Shown here piece by piece: positions 1-6,690 of a stretch of 12,462 bases of DNA (position 1 is its first letter; each line of letters opens with the position of its first letter). A program made the translations under genes and the position numbers. The notes beneath the pieces were generated by a model that worked only from the letters and a program-made list of their open reading frames with translations, had not been told where the DNA came from and did not search any database. Origin of the DNA: Gammaproteobacteria bacterium (GTDB taxonomy: Bacteria > Pseudomonadota > Gammaproteobacteria > Pseudomonadales > Porticoccaceae). The stretch lies in contig SBGI01000280.1 in assembly GCA_006227015.1 (NCBI GenBank), positions 1 to 12,462 of the forward strand, written 5' to 3'.

Positions 1-13
1 GGGTTGAGGGCTT

Positions 14-19
14 TATAAT
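14..19 (+). promoter_or_regulatory. Possible -10 box for hisB
   Basis: The bases read TATAAT, a perfect sigma70 -10 consensus, 38 nt before the hisB ATG. A -35 box at normal spacing would lie outside the window, so it cannot be checked. If used, transcription would begin near position 26, giving a leader of about 30 nt that opens with the small hairpin at 27-39. The alternative is that hisB is transcribed from further upstream and this match is chance. Confidence 0.35.
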
Positions 20-26
20 ACGCCGT

Positions 27-39
27 CCCGATTGTCGGG
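27..39 (+). other. Small inverted repeat in the hisB leader
   Basis: CCCGA and TCGGG form a perfect 5-bp stem around a TTG loop, just before the hisB ribosome binding site (GGAG at 48-51). No T tract follows, so it is not an intrinsic terminator. It could stabilise the 5' end of the transcript or be chance. Confidence 0.3.
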
Positions 40-57
40 CTGAGTGTGGAGAAACCC

Positions 58-651
58 ATGGCGCAACGCAAAGCGACGGTGAGTCGCGACACCCTGGAAA
101 CCCGGATTACCGTGGAGGTGAACCTCGATGGTAGTGGTAAATCCAGTTTTGATACCGGGGTGCCTTTTCTGGAGCACATGCTTGACCAGATCGCCCGTCA
201 TGGCCTGATCGATATCACTATCAAGGCTGATGGTGACACCCACATTGATGATCACCACACCGTGGAAGATGTGGGTATCACCCTTGGCCAGGCTTTTCAG
301 AAAGCGTTGGGTGACAAGAAAGGCATTCGCAGATACGGGCACGCCTACGTGCCGTTGGACGAAGCGCTTTCACGCGTAGTAGTGGATTTTTCCGGTCGTC
401 CTGGTCTGGAGATGTTCGTGGATTTTACGCGCCCCCGTGTCGGTGATTTTGACGTCGACCTCGGGTACGAGTTTTTTCAGGGGTTCGTCAACCACGCCGG
501 CGTCACCCTGCACATTGATAATTTGCGTGGCAGCAATACGCACCACCAGATCGAGACCATCTTCAAGGCCTTTGGCCGTGCAGTGAGGATGGCAATAGAA
601 CCTGACCCGAGAATGGCCGGCGTGATGCCGTCTACCAAGGGTACCCTGTAA
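58..651 (+). CDS. hisB: Imidazoleglycerol-phosphate dehydratase
   Basis: HisB removes water from imidazoleglycerol phosphate to give imidazole-acetol phosphate, the sixth step of histidine biosynthesis in the cytoplasm. The ATG at 58 gives 197 aa, the usual length of the monofunctional enzyme; there is no N-terminal histidinol-phosphatase domain as in the E. coli fusion. Visible hallmarks are FLEHML (37-42), the metal-binding DDHHTVED (64-71), the second histidine motif SNTHHQIE (about 159-166), and the conserved C-terminal PSTKG. A GTG at 46 would add four residues, but GGAG at 48-51 is correctly placed for the ATG at 58. hisH follows after 12 nt and hisA after that, so this is the first visible gene of a his operon. 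Function is certain from family motifs. Confidence 0.97.
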   Translation: MAQRKATVSRDTLETRITVEVNLDGSGKSSFDTGVPFLEHMLDQIARHGLIDITIKADGDTHIDDHHTVEDVGITLGQAFQKALGDKKGIRRYGHAYVPLDEALSRVVVDFSGRPGLEMFVDFTRPRVGDFDVDLGYEFFQGFVNHAGVTLHIDNLRGSNTHHQIETIFKAFGRAVRMAIEPDPRMAGVMPSTKGTL

Positions 652-663
652 GCAGTAATTTCT

Positions 664-1320
664 ATGACAGACTTTCGTACACGTATCGCCGTGCTGGATT
701 ATGGCATGGGCAACCTGCATTCTGTGTCTAAAGCACTGGAGCACGTGGCACCACGCGCTGAGGTGATTATCACTGCCGATGCTGCAGAGGTGGATGACGC
801 AGACCGTGTTGTATTTCCAGGTGTAGGTGCTATTCGCGACTGCATGGCGGAAATCCGGCGCGCGGGCTTTGATCGCCTGGTGGCCCAGGCTATTGACCAG
901 AAAAAACCTGTGTTGGGTATCTGTGTCGGTATGCAGGCCCTGCTCGAGCGCAGTGAAGAGAATGGCGGGGTTGATTGCCTGAATATCCTGCCCGGTGAAG
1001 TGCGTTTCTTTGGCCGGGAACTGCGGGATGCCGACGGTACCAAGCTGAAAGTGCCGCACATGGGCTGGAATCAGGTGCATCAGAGCATTGATCACCCCAT
1101 GTGGCACGGTATCGAACAGGATGCGCGCTTTTATTTTGTGCACAGTTATTACGTGGACGAGAGCCGTCCGGAACTGGTGGCGGGCACCTGTGACTACTCC
1201 GTGCGCTTCGCTGCTGCTGTGGTACGGGATAATCTTTTTGCCGTGCAATTTCACCCGGAGAAAAGCCACACCGCTGGCTTGCAGCTGCTGAGTAACTTTG
1301 TCTCATGGCAGGGCGAATAA
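664..1320 (+). CDS. hisH: Imidazole glycerol phosphate synthase, glutamine amidotransferase subunit
   Basis: HisH is a class I glutaminase that releases ammonia from glutamine and channels it to HisF, which makes imidazoleglycerol phosphate and AICAR. The 218-aa protein has the N-terminal LDYGMGN (11-17), the nucleophile elbow GICVGMQ with Cys87, and QFHPEKS with His197 and Glu199 of the catalytic triad. Length is slightly above the usual 200-210. It starts 12 nt after hisB; the only Shine-Dalgarno candidate is a weak AAGCAG overlapping the hisB stop, so coupling to hisB translation is plausible. Its obligate partner HisF is not encoded in this window and must be elsewhere if the pathway is complete. 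Confidence 0.96.
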   Translation: MTDFRTRIAVLDYGMGNLHSVSKALEHVAPRAEVIITADAAEVDDADRVVFPGVGAIRDCMAEIRRAGFDRLVAQAIDQKKPVLGICVGMQALLERSEENGGVDCLNILPGEVRFFGRELRDADGTKLKVPHMGWNQVHQSIDHPMWHGIEQDARFYFVHSYYVDESRPELVAGTCDYSVRFAAAVVRDNLFAVQFHPEKSHTAGLQLLSNFVSWQGE

Positions 1321-1368
1321 CACCGAATAATCATAACGATCGATCAAGAACAAACAGGAAAGTAAGCA

Positions 1369-2097
1369 GTGCTGATTATCCCCGCAATTGATTTGAAAGA
1401 TGGCCAATGTGTGCGCCTGCGTCAGGGCCGCATGGAAGACTCCACCGTATTTTCCGGCAATCCCGTCGACATGGCGGCCCGCTGGGTGGATGCCGGCGCC
1501 CGCCGTCTGCACCTGGTGGATCTTAACGGTGCTTTTGCCGGTGAGCCGGTCAATGGCGAGGTGGTCACCGCCATTGCCAAAGCCTACCCGGACCTGCCAA
1601 TCCAGATCGGTGGCGGCATCCGCAGTGCGGAAACCATCGAAGCCTACCTGAAGGCCGGTGTGAATTACGTCATTATCGGCACCAAGGCCGTCAAGGAACC
1701 AGAGTTTGTCACCGAAATGTGCAAACAATTCCCCGGGCACATCATTGTTGGCATCGATGCCAAGCAGGGCCTGGTGGCCACCGATGGTTGGGCCGAGGTC
1801 ACCGAAGTGCAGGCCACAGATTTGGCAAAACGCTTTGAAGCAGATGGTGTTAGTGCGATCGTTTACACCGATATTGATCGTGACGGCATGATGCAGGGCG
1901 TGAACGTCGAGGCGACGGTCAATATGGCACGAGCTTCGTCTATTCCGGTGATTGCCTCCGGGGGAATTACCAATATGGACGATATTGTGGCTCTGAACGC
2001 TGTCGCTGATCAGGGCATTCTTGGCGCTATCACCGGGCGCGCAATCTATGAAGGTACTTTGGATGTCGCTGAAGCCCAGCGCCATTGCGATAACTGA
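1369..2097 (+). CDS. hisA: ProFAR isomerase, GTG start
   Basis: HisA opens the ribose of ProFAR by an Amadori rearrangement to give PRFAR, the substrate of HisH-HisF. The 242-aa protein is a TIM barrel with [10 protein letters not shown] (catalytic Asp8), GGGIRS (81-86), VGIDAKQG (Asp130, the acid-base partner), YTDIDRDGM (166-174) and ASGGI (196-200). These separate HisA from its paralogue HisF, which begins differently. The start is GTG, with AGGAAAG about 7 nt upstream; no in-frame ATG gives the conserved N-terminus. It follows hisH after 48 nt and is followed by a membrane protein, not hisF. Confidence 0.96.
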   Translation: MLIIPAIDLKDGQCVRLRQGRMEDSTVFSGNPVDMAARWVDAGARRLHLVDLNGAFAGEPVNGEVVTAIAKAYPDLPIQIGGGIRSAETIEAYLKAGVNYVIIGTKAVKEPEFVTEMCKQFPGHIIVGIDAKQGLVATDGWAEVTEVQATDLAKRFEADGVSAIVYTDIDRDGMMQGVNVEATVNMARASSIPVIASGGITNMDDIVALNAVADQGILGAITGRAIYEGTLDVAEAQRHCDN

Positions 2098-2183
2098 TTA
2101 TCTGGTCACACCATAGCCTTAAAATTGTATCGATAGTCACCGGTTTCCTTCAGAATGGGGCTCGCTTCCCGTTCAGGTTAACC

Positions 2184-2663
2184 GTGATGTCTACTCGTAT
2201 CAGCAGTGCCGAAGTCGTTAGAAGGATTGAACTCTTTGCCTTGATGATCGGTATGATCGTCGCTTTTTATATTCTCAGTCTGGGTGCGAAAAGTGCATTT
2301 CTTTCCCTACTGCGAAGTGGCCTGGCATTGCAGGATGTTCTGCTAACAGCTTTCAGTCTCGTTGTGATGGGGGCAGTTGTTTCATCGCCATTCATTCTGC
2401 TCGCCCTGTTGGGAAAAAAACTTGTCGGTAAAGGCAGCGTCAACCGTTACCAGGTTGCGGGGTTGATTATTTCACTGCTGTTGACTGTATTGTCTGTTTA
2501 CCTCTATATGGATGCTCATCGCGTAGTCTCAACCGATCGGTCATCCACAGCTGGTTTGATTTTTCTCGCTGTACCATTTTATCTGTGCCTGTTGGGCGGG
2601 GCTCTGTATGGGCTGCTGAATTTTTTGCACGGCCGTTCGGTTGGGCAAGCTGGCAGAGGCTAA
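2184..2663 (+). CDS. Four-helix membrane protein of unknown function
   Basis: I do not recognise this 159-aa protein. Hydrophobicity suggests four transmembrane helices, roughly residues 16-36, 53-77, 91-109 and 121-146, with short charged loops (KKLVGKGS near 78-85 and a more polar stretch near 110-121). There is no signal peptide with a cleavage site and no cysteine or histidine cluster suggesting a cofactor. The start can be GTG at 2184 or ATG at 2187, with AGG at 2175-2177 serving either. It begins 86 nt after hisA on the same strand and ends 42 nt before an intrinsic terminator, so it is probably the last gene of the his transcript. This co-location alone does not show a role in histidine synthesis. 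Confidence 0.75.
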   Translation: MMSTRISSAEVVRRIELFALMIGMIVAFYILSLGAKSAFLSLLRSGLALQDVLLTAFSLVVMGAVVSSPFILLALLGKKLVGKGSVNRYQVAGLIISLLLTVLSVYLYMDAHRVVSTDRSSTAGLIFLAVPFYLCLLGGALYGLLNFLHGRSVGQAGRG

Positions 2664-2705
2664 ACGCCGGATTGTGCTTTCAGGCCGAATGGCCAGAATA
2701 TGTAT

Positions 2706-2738
2706 AAAAGCCCCGCTGTTGCGAGGCTTTTTTATTTT
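2706..2738 (+). terminator. Rho-independent terminator after the his/membrane gene transcript
   Basis: An 11-position stem (2706-2716 with 2721-2731) pairs AAAAGCC and CGC with GCG and GGCTTTT across one C/A mismatch, around a TGTT loop. A T-rich run (TTTTTTATTTT) follows. It lies just after the membrane protein and before the ectoine operon leader. The A-rich left flank would let it also act weakly on the other strand. Confidence 0.9.
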
Positions 2739-2766
2739 GTGGCCTATCTCTGGTGGTTTGCTGTCG

Positions 2767-2795
2767 CTGGCAGTCTACCTGTCATCTGCTATGCT
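2767..2795 (+). promoter_or_regulatory. Candidate sigma70 promoter for the ectoine operon
   Basis: A -35-like CTGGCA (2767-2772) and a -10-like TATGCT (2790-2795) are separated by 17 bp, and the -10 is preceded by TGC, an extended -10 motif. Each hexamer matches consensus at four of six positions. It lies right after the terminator and about 160 nt before the first gene of the operon, so the leader would be long and would contain the hairpin at 2853-2867. Prediction is by eye only. Confidence 0.4.
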
Positions 2796-2852
2796 GAAAC
2801 TTCAGGCTGGCACCATTCAGATATGTCTTGAATTTTCAGGAGGGCATTTAAC

Positions 2853-2867
2853 GGCTTGTTTCAAGCC
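2853..2867 (+). promoter_or_regulatory. Perfect inverted repeat in the ectoine operon leader
   Basis: GGCTTG and CAAGCC flank a TTT spacer in the gap before the M20 gene. With no T tract it is not a terminator. It is positioned to be an operator for a dimeric repressor just downstream of the candidate start site, or a small hairpin in the leader RNA. The rest of the gap at 2739-2953 holds no convincing gene: an AGGAGG at 2838-2843 has no well-placed start codon after it. Confidence 0.35.
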
Positions 2868-2953
2868 ATCTGTTGTGCACGGTAAAAATGCATACGGCAG
2901 GCGCAATTGTTGCATGGTTCATTAAAGTGGGCTTCAACAGTTGGGAGGAATAG

Positions 2954-4111
2954 TTGCAGGAAGACTGGCAGAAAAACGTGTCGCTCGCTGAGGACATCCG
3001 CAGACAGCTTCACGCACAACCCGAGTTAAGTTGGGACGAATACCAGACGGCGAAAGTGGTCCGGAGTCGCCTCGATGAACTGAAGATCCCCTGGAAAGAA
3101 TGTGCCAAAACCGGGACGATAGCCCACCTGAACCCCAGTGCCAAAGGCCCCGCAATTGCATTGCGTGGCGATATGGACGCCTTACCTATTCACGAAAGCA
3201 CGGGCAAACCCTGGCAGTCTCTTGTTCAGGGCTGCATGCATGCCTGTGGTCACGATGGACATACTGCCACCTTGTTGGCAACCGCTGCCTGGTTAAAGCA
3301 GTTTGAATCCCTATTGCCCCAACCTGTTGTTTTGATCTTTCAGCCCGCTGAAGAGGGCTTTCATGGTGCACGTGAGATGATCAATGAAGGTGCGTTGGAG
3401 GGGGTGAAAGAAATTTATGGATGGCACAACTGGCCGGCATTACCCTTTCGCGCCATGGCCTGTCCTGACGGGCTGGTGATGTGCGGCAATGGCACTTTTA
3501 CCATAGAGCTGACCGGCCGTGGCGGACATGCCAGCCAGCCGGAATTATGTGCCGACCCGCTGTTAGCAGCCAGTGCCATTAATCTCGCCATGCAGCAGAT
3601 TGTGAGTCGCCGTCTGTCACCGCAACTCTCCGCAGTGATCAGTGTGACCCAGATACAGGGCGGGTCGGCCCCTACGGTGATTCCTGAAATAGCCACCATG
3701 TCTGGAAGTATACGGGTGCCAGATGAACTGACCCGCCAGGTGATTAATTCAGCCATTACCGAAGTTTCAACGCAGACAGCAGCGGCATACGGTGTGCAAT
3801 GCCAAGTGCTGCACTCTGCCCGTTACGAAGCCACAGTCAACCATCCCGGTCCCGCGCAAAAAGCCCGTCAGCAGTGGCAAACATTGTACGGTGACAAACC
3901 CCTGCAACACGGCCAGCCAATGCCCATTATGGCTTCTGAAGACTTCAGCTATTACCTGCGGGAAATTCCCGGCGCTTTTGCCTTGATCGGCAGTGACGAT
4001 GGGGAGGGTCACGATATCCCCTGTCACAGTCCTCATTACGATTTCAACGATCGACTGATTCCCGATGTATGTCGCTGGTTTTGTGGTCTGGTGGGACTGG
4101 AAAAGCAGTAA
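2954..4111 (+). CDS. M20-family amidohydrolase, probable N-acetyl-diaminobutyrate deacetylase (DoeB2-like)
   Basis: This 385-aa protein belongs to the M20D amidohydrolases (hippurate, N-acyl-amino acid and IAA-amino acid hydrolases). These zinc/manganese enzymes remove an acyl group from an amino acid nitrogen. Metal-ligand motifs are visible: RGDMDALP (71-78), HACGHDGH (96-103, Cys98 and His100), PAEEG (131-135), His158 in GWHNW and His358 in CHSPHY. The lid/dimerisation domain starts near GRGGHAS (188-194). No signal peptide is seen, so it is cytoplasmic. The start is TTG with a strong GGGAGGA 4 nt upstream and no in-frame ATG nearby. It is the first gene of an operon with an ectoine hydrolase, an EctB-like transaminase and a dehydrogenase, so its likely substrate is N-acetyl-L-2,4-diaminobutyrate. 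The M20 family is clear; the substrate is inferred from neighbours. Confidence 0.88.
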   Translation: MQEDWQKNVSLAEDIRRQLHAQPELSWDEYQTAKVVRSRLDELKIPWKECAKTGTIAHLNPSAKGPAIALRGDMDALPIHESTGKPWQSLVQGCMHACGHDGHTATLLATAAWLKQFESLLPQPVVLIFQPAEEGFHGAREMINEGALEGVKEIYGWHNWPALPFRAMACPDGLVMCGNGTFTIELTGRGGHASQPELCADPLLAASAINLAMQQIVSRRLSPQLSAVISVTQIQGGSAPTVIPEIATMSGSIRVPDELTRQVINSAITEVSTQTAAAYGVQCQVLHSARYEATVNHPGPAQKARQQWQTLYGDKPLQHGQPMPIMASEDFSYYLREIPGAFALIGSDDGEGHDIPCHSPHYDFNDRLIPDVCRWFCGLVGLEKQ

Positions 4112-4136
4112 AAAGTACTTGAACTAAGGAGAAGAT

Positions 4137-5411
4137 ATGACAATTTTCGACGAACGTGAATCCGCTATCCGGGCCTATTGCCGGGTTTACCCTACGGTAT
4201 TTGCCACGGCTGAAAACGCGCGTCAAACTGATGAAAACGGTAAAGAATATATCGATTTTTTTGCTGGCGCGGGCGTTTTGAACTTCGGCCATAACAATCC
4301 GCGTATGAAGCAGGCAATGATTGACTACCTGCAAAATAACGGTGTGCTGCATAGCCTTGATATGCATACCTCGGCCAAAGCCGAATTCATGCAGAAATTT
4401 ACTGACGTCATTCTCAAACCCCGAAACATGCCCCACAAAATGCAGTTTATGGGTCCGACAGGAACCAACGCTGTAGAGGCCGCTATGAAGCTGGCCCGGA
4501 ATGCCACTGGGCGAAAACAGGTTGTAGCCTTCAGTCGGGGGTTTCATGGTATGACGCTCGGTTCACTGGCAGCCACGGCTAATGAGGTGTTTCGGGTGGC
4601 AGCGGGTGTTCCATTGCTCCACGTGCGTCATGAACCCTTTGGTTGTGAGAGCCGCTGCCAGGGTTGTACAAGCACCTGCGGTGTTGGTTCTCTGGATATT
4701 CTGGCGGAACGTTACCGCGATAGCTCCAGCGGCCTGAAACCGCCGGCCGCCTTTCTGGTTGAAATTATTCAGGCTGAAGGTGGTGTTAACGTTGCCAGCA
4801 AGGAATGGATACAAAAGCTGGCAGCGATTGCCAAGGAATTTGGTTCCGTATTGATTGTCGACGAGATTCAGGTGGGCTGCGGCCGTACGGGCTCCTATTT
4901 TAGCTTTGATGACCTGGGTATTCAGCCGGATATCGTTACCCTGGCCAAAGGAATAGGGGGTGCCGGTACACCAATGGCCATGAACCTTGTTCACCCTGAC
5001 CTCGACAAGCACTGGTTGCCGGGGCAGCACACTGGTACCTTCCGGGGACAGAATCTGTCGTTCGTCGCCGGTACCGAGGCGCTGACCTACTTCGAAACGT
5101 CACAGCTGATGGATGAGGTGGCGGAGAAAGCGGCGCTTGCCAGAAGCAAACTTGAACCTGTTGTGAATTCAGACCCCAATTTACAGCTGCGCGGCAAAGG
5201 GCTGGTGATGGGTTTGGATGTTGGCAACGGGGCAAGGGCAGCCGCTATTGTCAAAAGCTGTTTTGAAAAGGGTTTGCTGGTGGCCAGTTGTGGCACCGGC
5301 GGCAAGGTCCTGAAATTTATTCCGCCATTAACCATTCCCAAGGAGGACCTGCTGGAAGGTCTCGATATCCTGGTGGATAGCGTGCAGTCAGTAATGGAGG
5401 AAGCCGCATGA
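4137..5411 (+). CDS. doeD: EctB/DoeD-like diaminobutyrate transaminase (class III, PLP)
   Basis: The protein is a fold-type I, class III aminotransferase of 424 aa whose sequence resembles EctB, the 2,4-diaminobutyrate/2-oxoglutarate transaminase, throughout: YIDFFAGAG (38-46), HSLDMHT (72-78), GPTGTNAVEAA (106-116), FHGMTLG (136-142) and HTGTFRG (298-304). PLP contacts include Asp242 in IVDEIQ and the Schiff-base Lys271 in TLAKGIGG. ectA and ectC are absent, and an ectoine hydrolase overlaps downstream. The enzyme is therefore best read as DoeD, converting 2,4-diaminobutyrate to aspartate semialdehyde, not as EctB acting in the synthetic direction. AAGGAG lies 5 nt before the ATG. Its stop overlaps the next start (ATGA), implying translational coupling. 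A cysteine-rich loop at 170-181 (C-x3-C-x2-C-x3-C) is unlike the EctB sequences I recall. The family is certain and the direction is inferred. Confidence 0.85.
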   Translation: MTIFDERESAIRAYCRVYPTVFATAENARQTDENGKEYIDFFAGAGVLNFGHNNPRMKQAMIDYLQNNGVLHSLDMHTSAKAEFMQKFTDVILKPRNMPHKMQFMGPTGTNAVEAAMKLARNATGRKQVVAFSRGFHGMTLGSLAATANEVFRVAAGVPLLHVRHEPFGCESRCQGCTSTCGVGSLDILAERYRDSSSGLKPPAAFLVEIIQAEGGVNVASKEWIQKLAAIAKEFGSVLIVDEIQVGCGRTGSYFSFDDLGIQPDIVTLAKGIGGAGTPMAMNLVHPDLDKHWLPGQHTGTFRGQNLSFVAGTEALTYFETSQLMDEVAEKAALARSKLEPVVNSDPNLQLRGKGLVMGLDVGNGARAAAIVKSCFEKGLLVASCGTGGKVLKFIPPLTIPKEDLLEGLDILVDSVQSVMEEAA

Positions 5412-6682
5412 TCAATCGTGATGATATGACCTTTCCCTTCGAGGAATACCAGCGTCGGTTACAGGAATTGCGCGAGCGCATAGCTGAGCGTCGCCTCGAT
5501 GCTGTGGTGATCACTGACCCGGAAAATATTGCTTACCTCACGGATTACCAGACCACTGGTTATTCGTTTTTTCAGTGTCTGGTTGTGCCTCTGGAAAAAG
5601 AACCTTTCATGATCACCCGTACGCTGGAAGAGTCAAACGTGACGGCGCGTACCTGGGTGGAGGTTACCCGGCCGTATCCCGATACCGGGGATGCTATTCA
5701 AATGCTGGTTGATGCACTGATGGAATTTGGGCTTGGCAACAAACGCATTGGTTACGAACGCAATAGCTATTTCTTTCCCGCGTATCAGCAGGACACCATT
5801 CATACCACGCTAAAGGACGCCAAACTGCTCGATTGCTTTGGCATCGTTGAAGAGGGCCGGATCTGCAAGTCGGCTGTAGAGCTTGAGGTGATGCAGCGGT
5901 CGGCAATTGCCACAGAAGCGGGCATGAAGGCCGGCATTGAAGCGTGCGAGGTAGGTGCCACTGAAAACGAAATTGGTGGCGCTATCAGTGCCGCCATGTT
6001 TCGGGCCGGTGGAGAAACACCGGCGGTCATGCCCTATGTTACCTCAGGCCCGAGAACCATGATCGGTCACGCCACTTTTGAGGGTCGTACGGTGCAGGCA
6101 GGCGAGCATGTCTTTCTGGAGGTGGGTGGCTGTTACCGGCGCTATCACACCGCCATGATGCGCACGGTGTTACTGGGTGAAATGACGGATGCCATGTACG
6201 AAGCCCAGGAAACCATGAAGTTGGCGCTTGAAGCCATTCATACGACTGTCCAACCGGGCATGACAGTCTCGGATGTGGACAACATGGTGCGCAATATCAT
6301 TGAAAGCAACAAGGTGGGTGCGAGGCTGATCACCCGCTCGGGATATTCCATTGGTATTGCCTTCCCGCCCAGCTGGGACGAGGGCTATATCATCAGCCTA
6401 AAACAGGGCAATTCCGCCATTCTTCGCCCCGGTATGACCTTTCATATGATTCCCTGGATGTGGGGCGTCGAAGGCGATAAAACCTGCGGTATTTCAGACA
6501 CCATTGTCATCACGGAAGACGGGTGCAGGTCCTTCTTTACCATGGACCGGGATTTTGTCGTTAAGCCGAACGCCGTCAAACCACAGACTGTGGCGCTGGC
6601 TTCGGTGGAATCATGCGAGTCAGCTGCGGGTTCCCCAGAAGAGCCAACAAGAAAATCTGAAAAAACTGCCGGTTTATCCTAG
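5408..6682 (+). CDS. doeA: Ectoine hydrolase (M24/creatinase-like, DoeA/EutD)
   Basis: DoeA/EutD opens the ectoine ring to N-acetyl-L-2,4-diaminobutyrate, the first step of ectoine breakdown in the cytoplasm. The 424-aa protein has the two-domain creatinase layout: an N-terminal domain to about residue 155, then a pita-bread domain. The segments GYERNSYFF (115-123) and GYSIGIAFPPSWDEGYI (312-328) are what I recall as typical of this subfamily. The five M24 metal ligands are largely lost: Glu238 in FLEVGG, Ala249, Ile348 and Ser363 occupy usual Asp/Glu sites, fitting a metal-independent creatinase-type enzyme. His221 remains as a likely catalytic residue. GGAGG lies 7 nt before the ATG, which overlaps the preceding stop by 4 nt. 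The last 35 or so residues, rich in Ser, Glu, Lys and Ala, look like an extra disordered tail. Confidence 0.9.
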   Translation: MINRDDMTFPFEEYQRRLQELRERIAERRLDAVVITDPENIAYLTDYQTTGYSFFQCLVVPLEKEPFMITRTLEESNVTARTWVEVTRPYPDTGDAIQMLVDALMEFGLGNKRIGYERNSYFFPAYQQDTIHTTLKDAKLLDCFGIVEEGRICKSAVELEVMQRSAIATEAGMKAGIEACEVGATENEIGGAISAAMFRAGGETPAVMPYVTSGPRTMIGHATFEGRTVQAGEHVFLEVGGCYRRYHTAMMRTVLLGEMTDAMYEAQETMKLALEAIHTTVQPGMTVSDVDNMVRNIIESNKVGARLITRSGYSIGIAFPPSWDEGYIISLKQGNSAILRPGMTFHMIPWMWGVEGDKTCGISDTIVITEDGCRSFFTMDRDFVVKPNAVKPQTVALASVESCESAAGSPEEPTRKSEKTAGLS

Positions 6683-6690
6683 GAGGTAAC

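Noticed and set aside
46..57. GTG start four codons upstream for HisB
   Set aside because: The GGAG at 48-51 lies within that extension and is placed correctly for the ATG at 58, giving the standard 197-aa protein.
370..2085. Long - strand open frames opposite hisB, hisH and hisA (up to 299 codons)
   Set aside because: They lie antisense to firmly identified genes, have no recognisable motifs, and arise from codon bias on the opposite strand.
2808..2822. Sigma54 promoter (TGGCAC motif)
   Set aside because: The required GC at the -12 position is absent; AT is found at that spacing.
2856..2885. Nine-codon leader peptide from a TTG in the ectoine operon leader
   Set aside because: The AGGAGG is 12 nt from the TTG, too far for efficient initiation, and the peptide has no informative composition.
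2641..2925. 94-codon + strand open frame with a TTG start after the membrane gene
   Set aside because: It overlaps the end of the membrane protein, runs straight through the intrinsic terminator at 2706-2738, and has no ribosome binding site.
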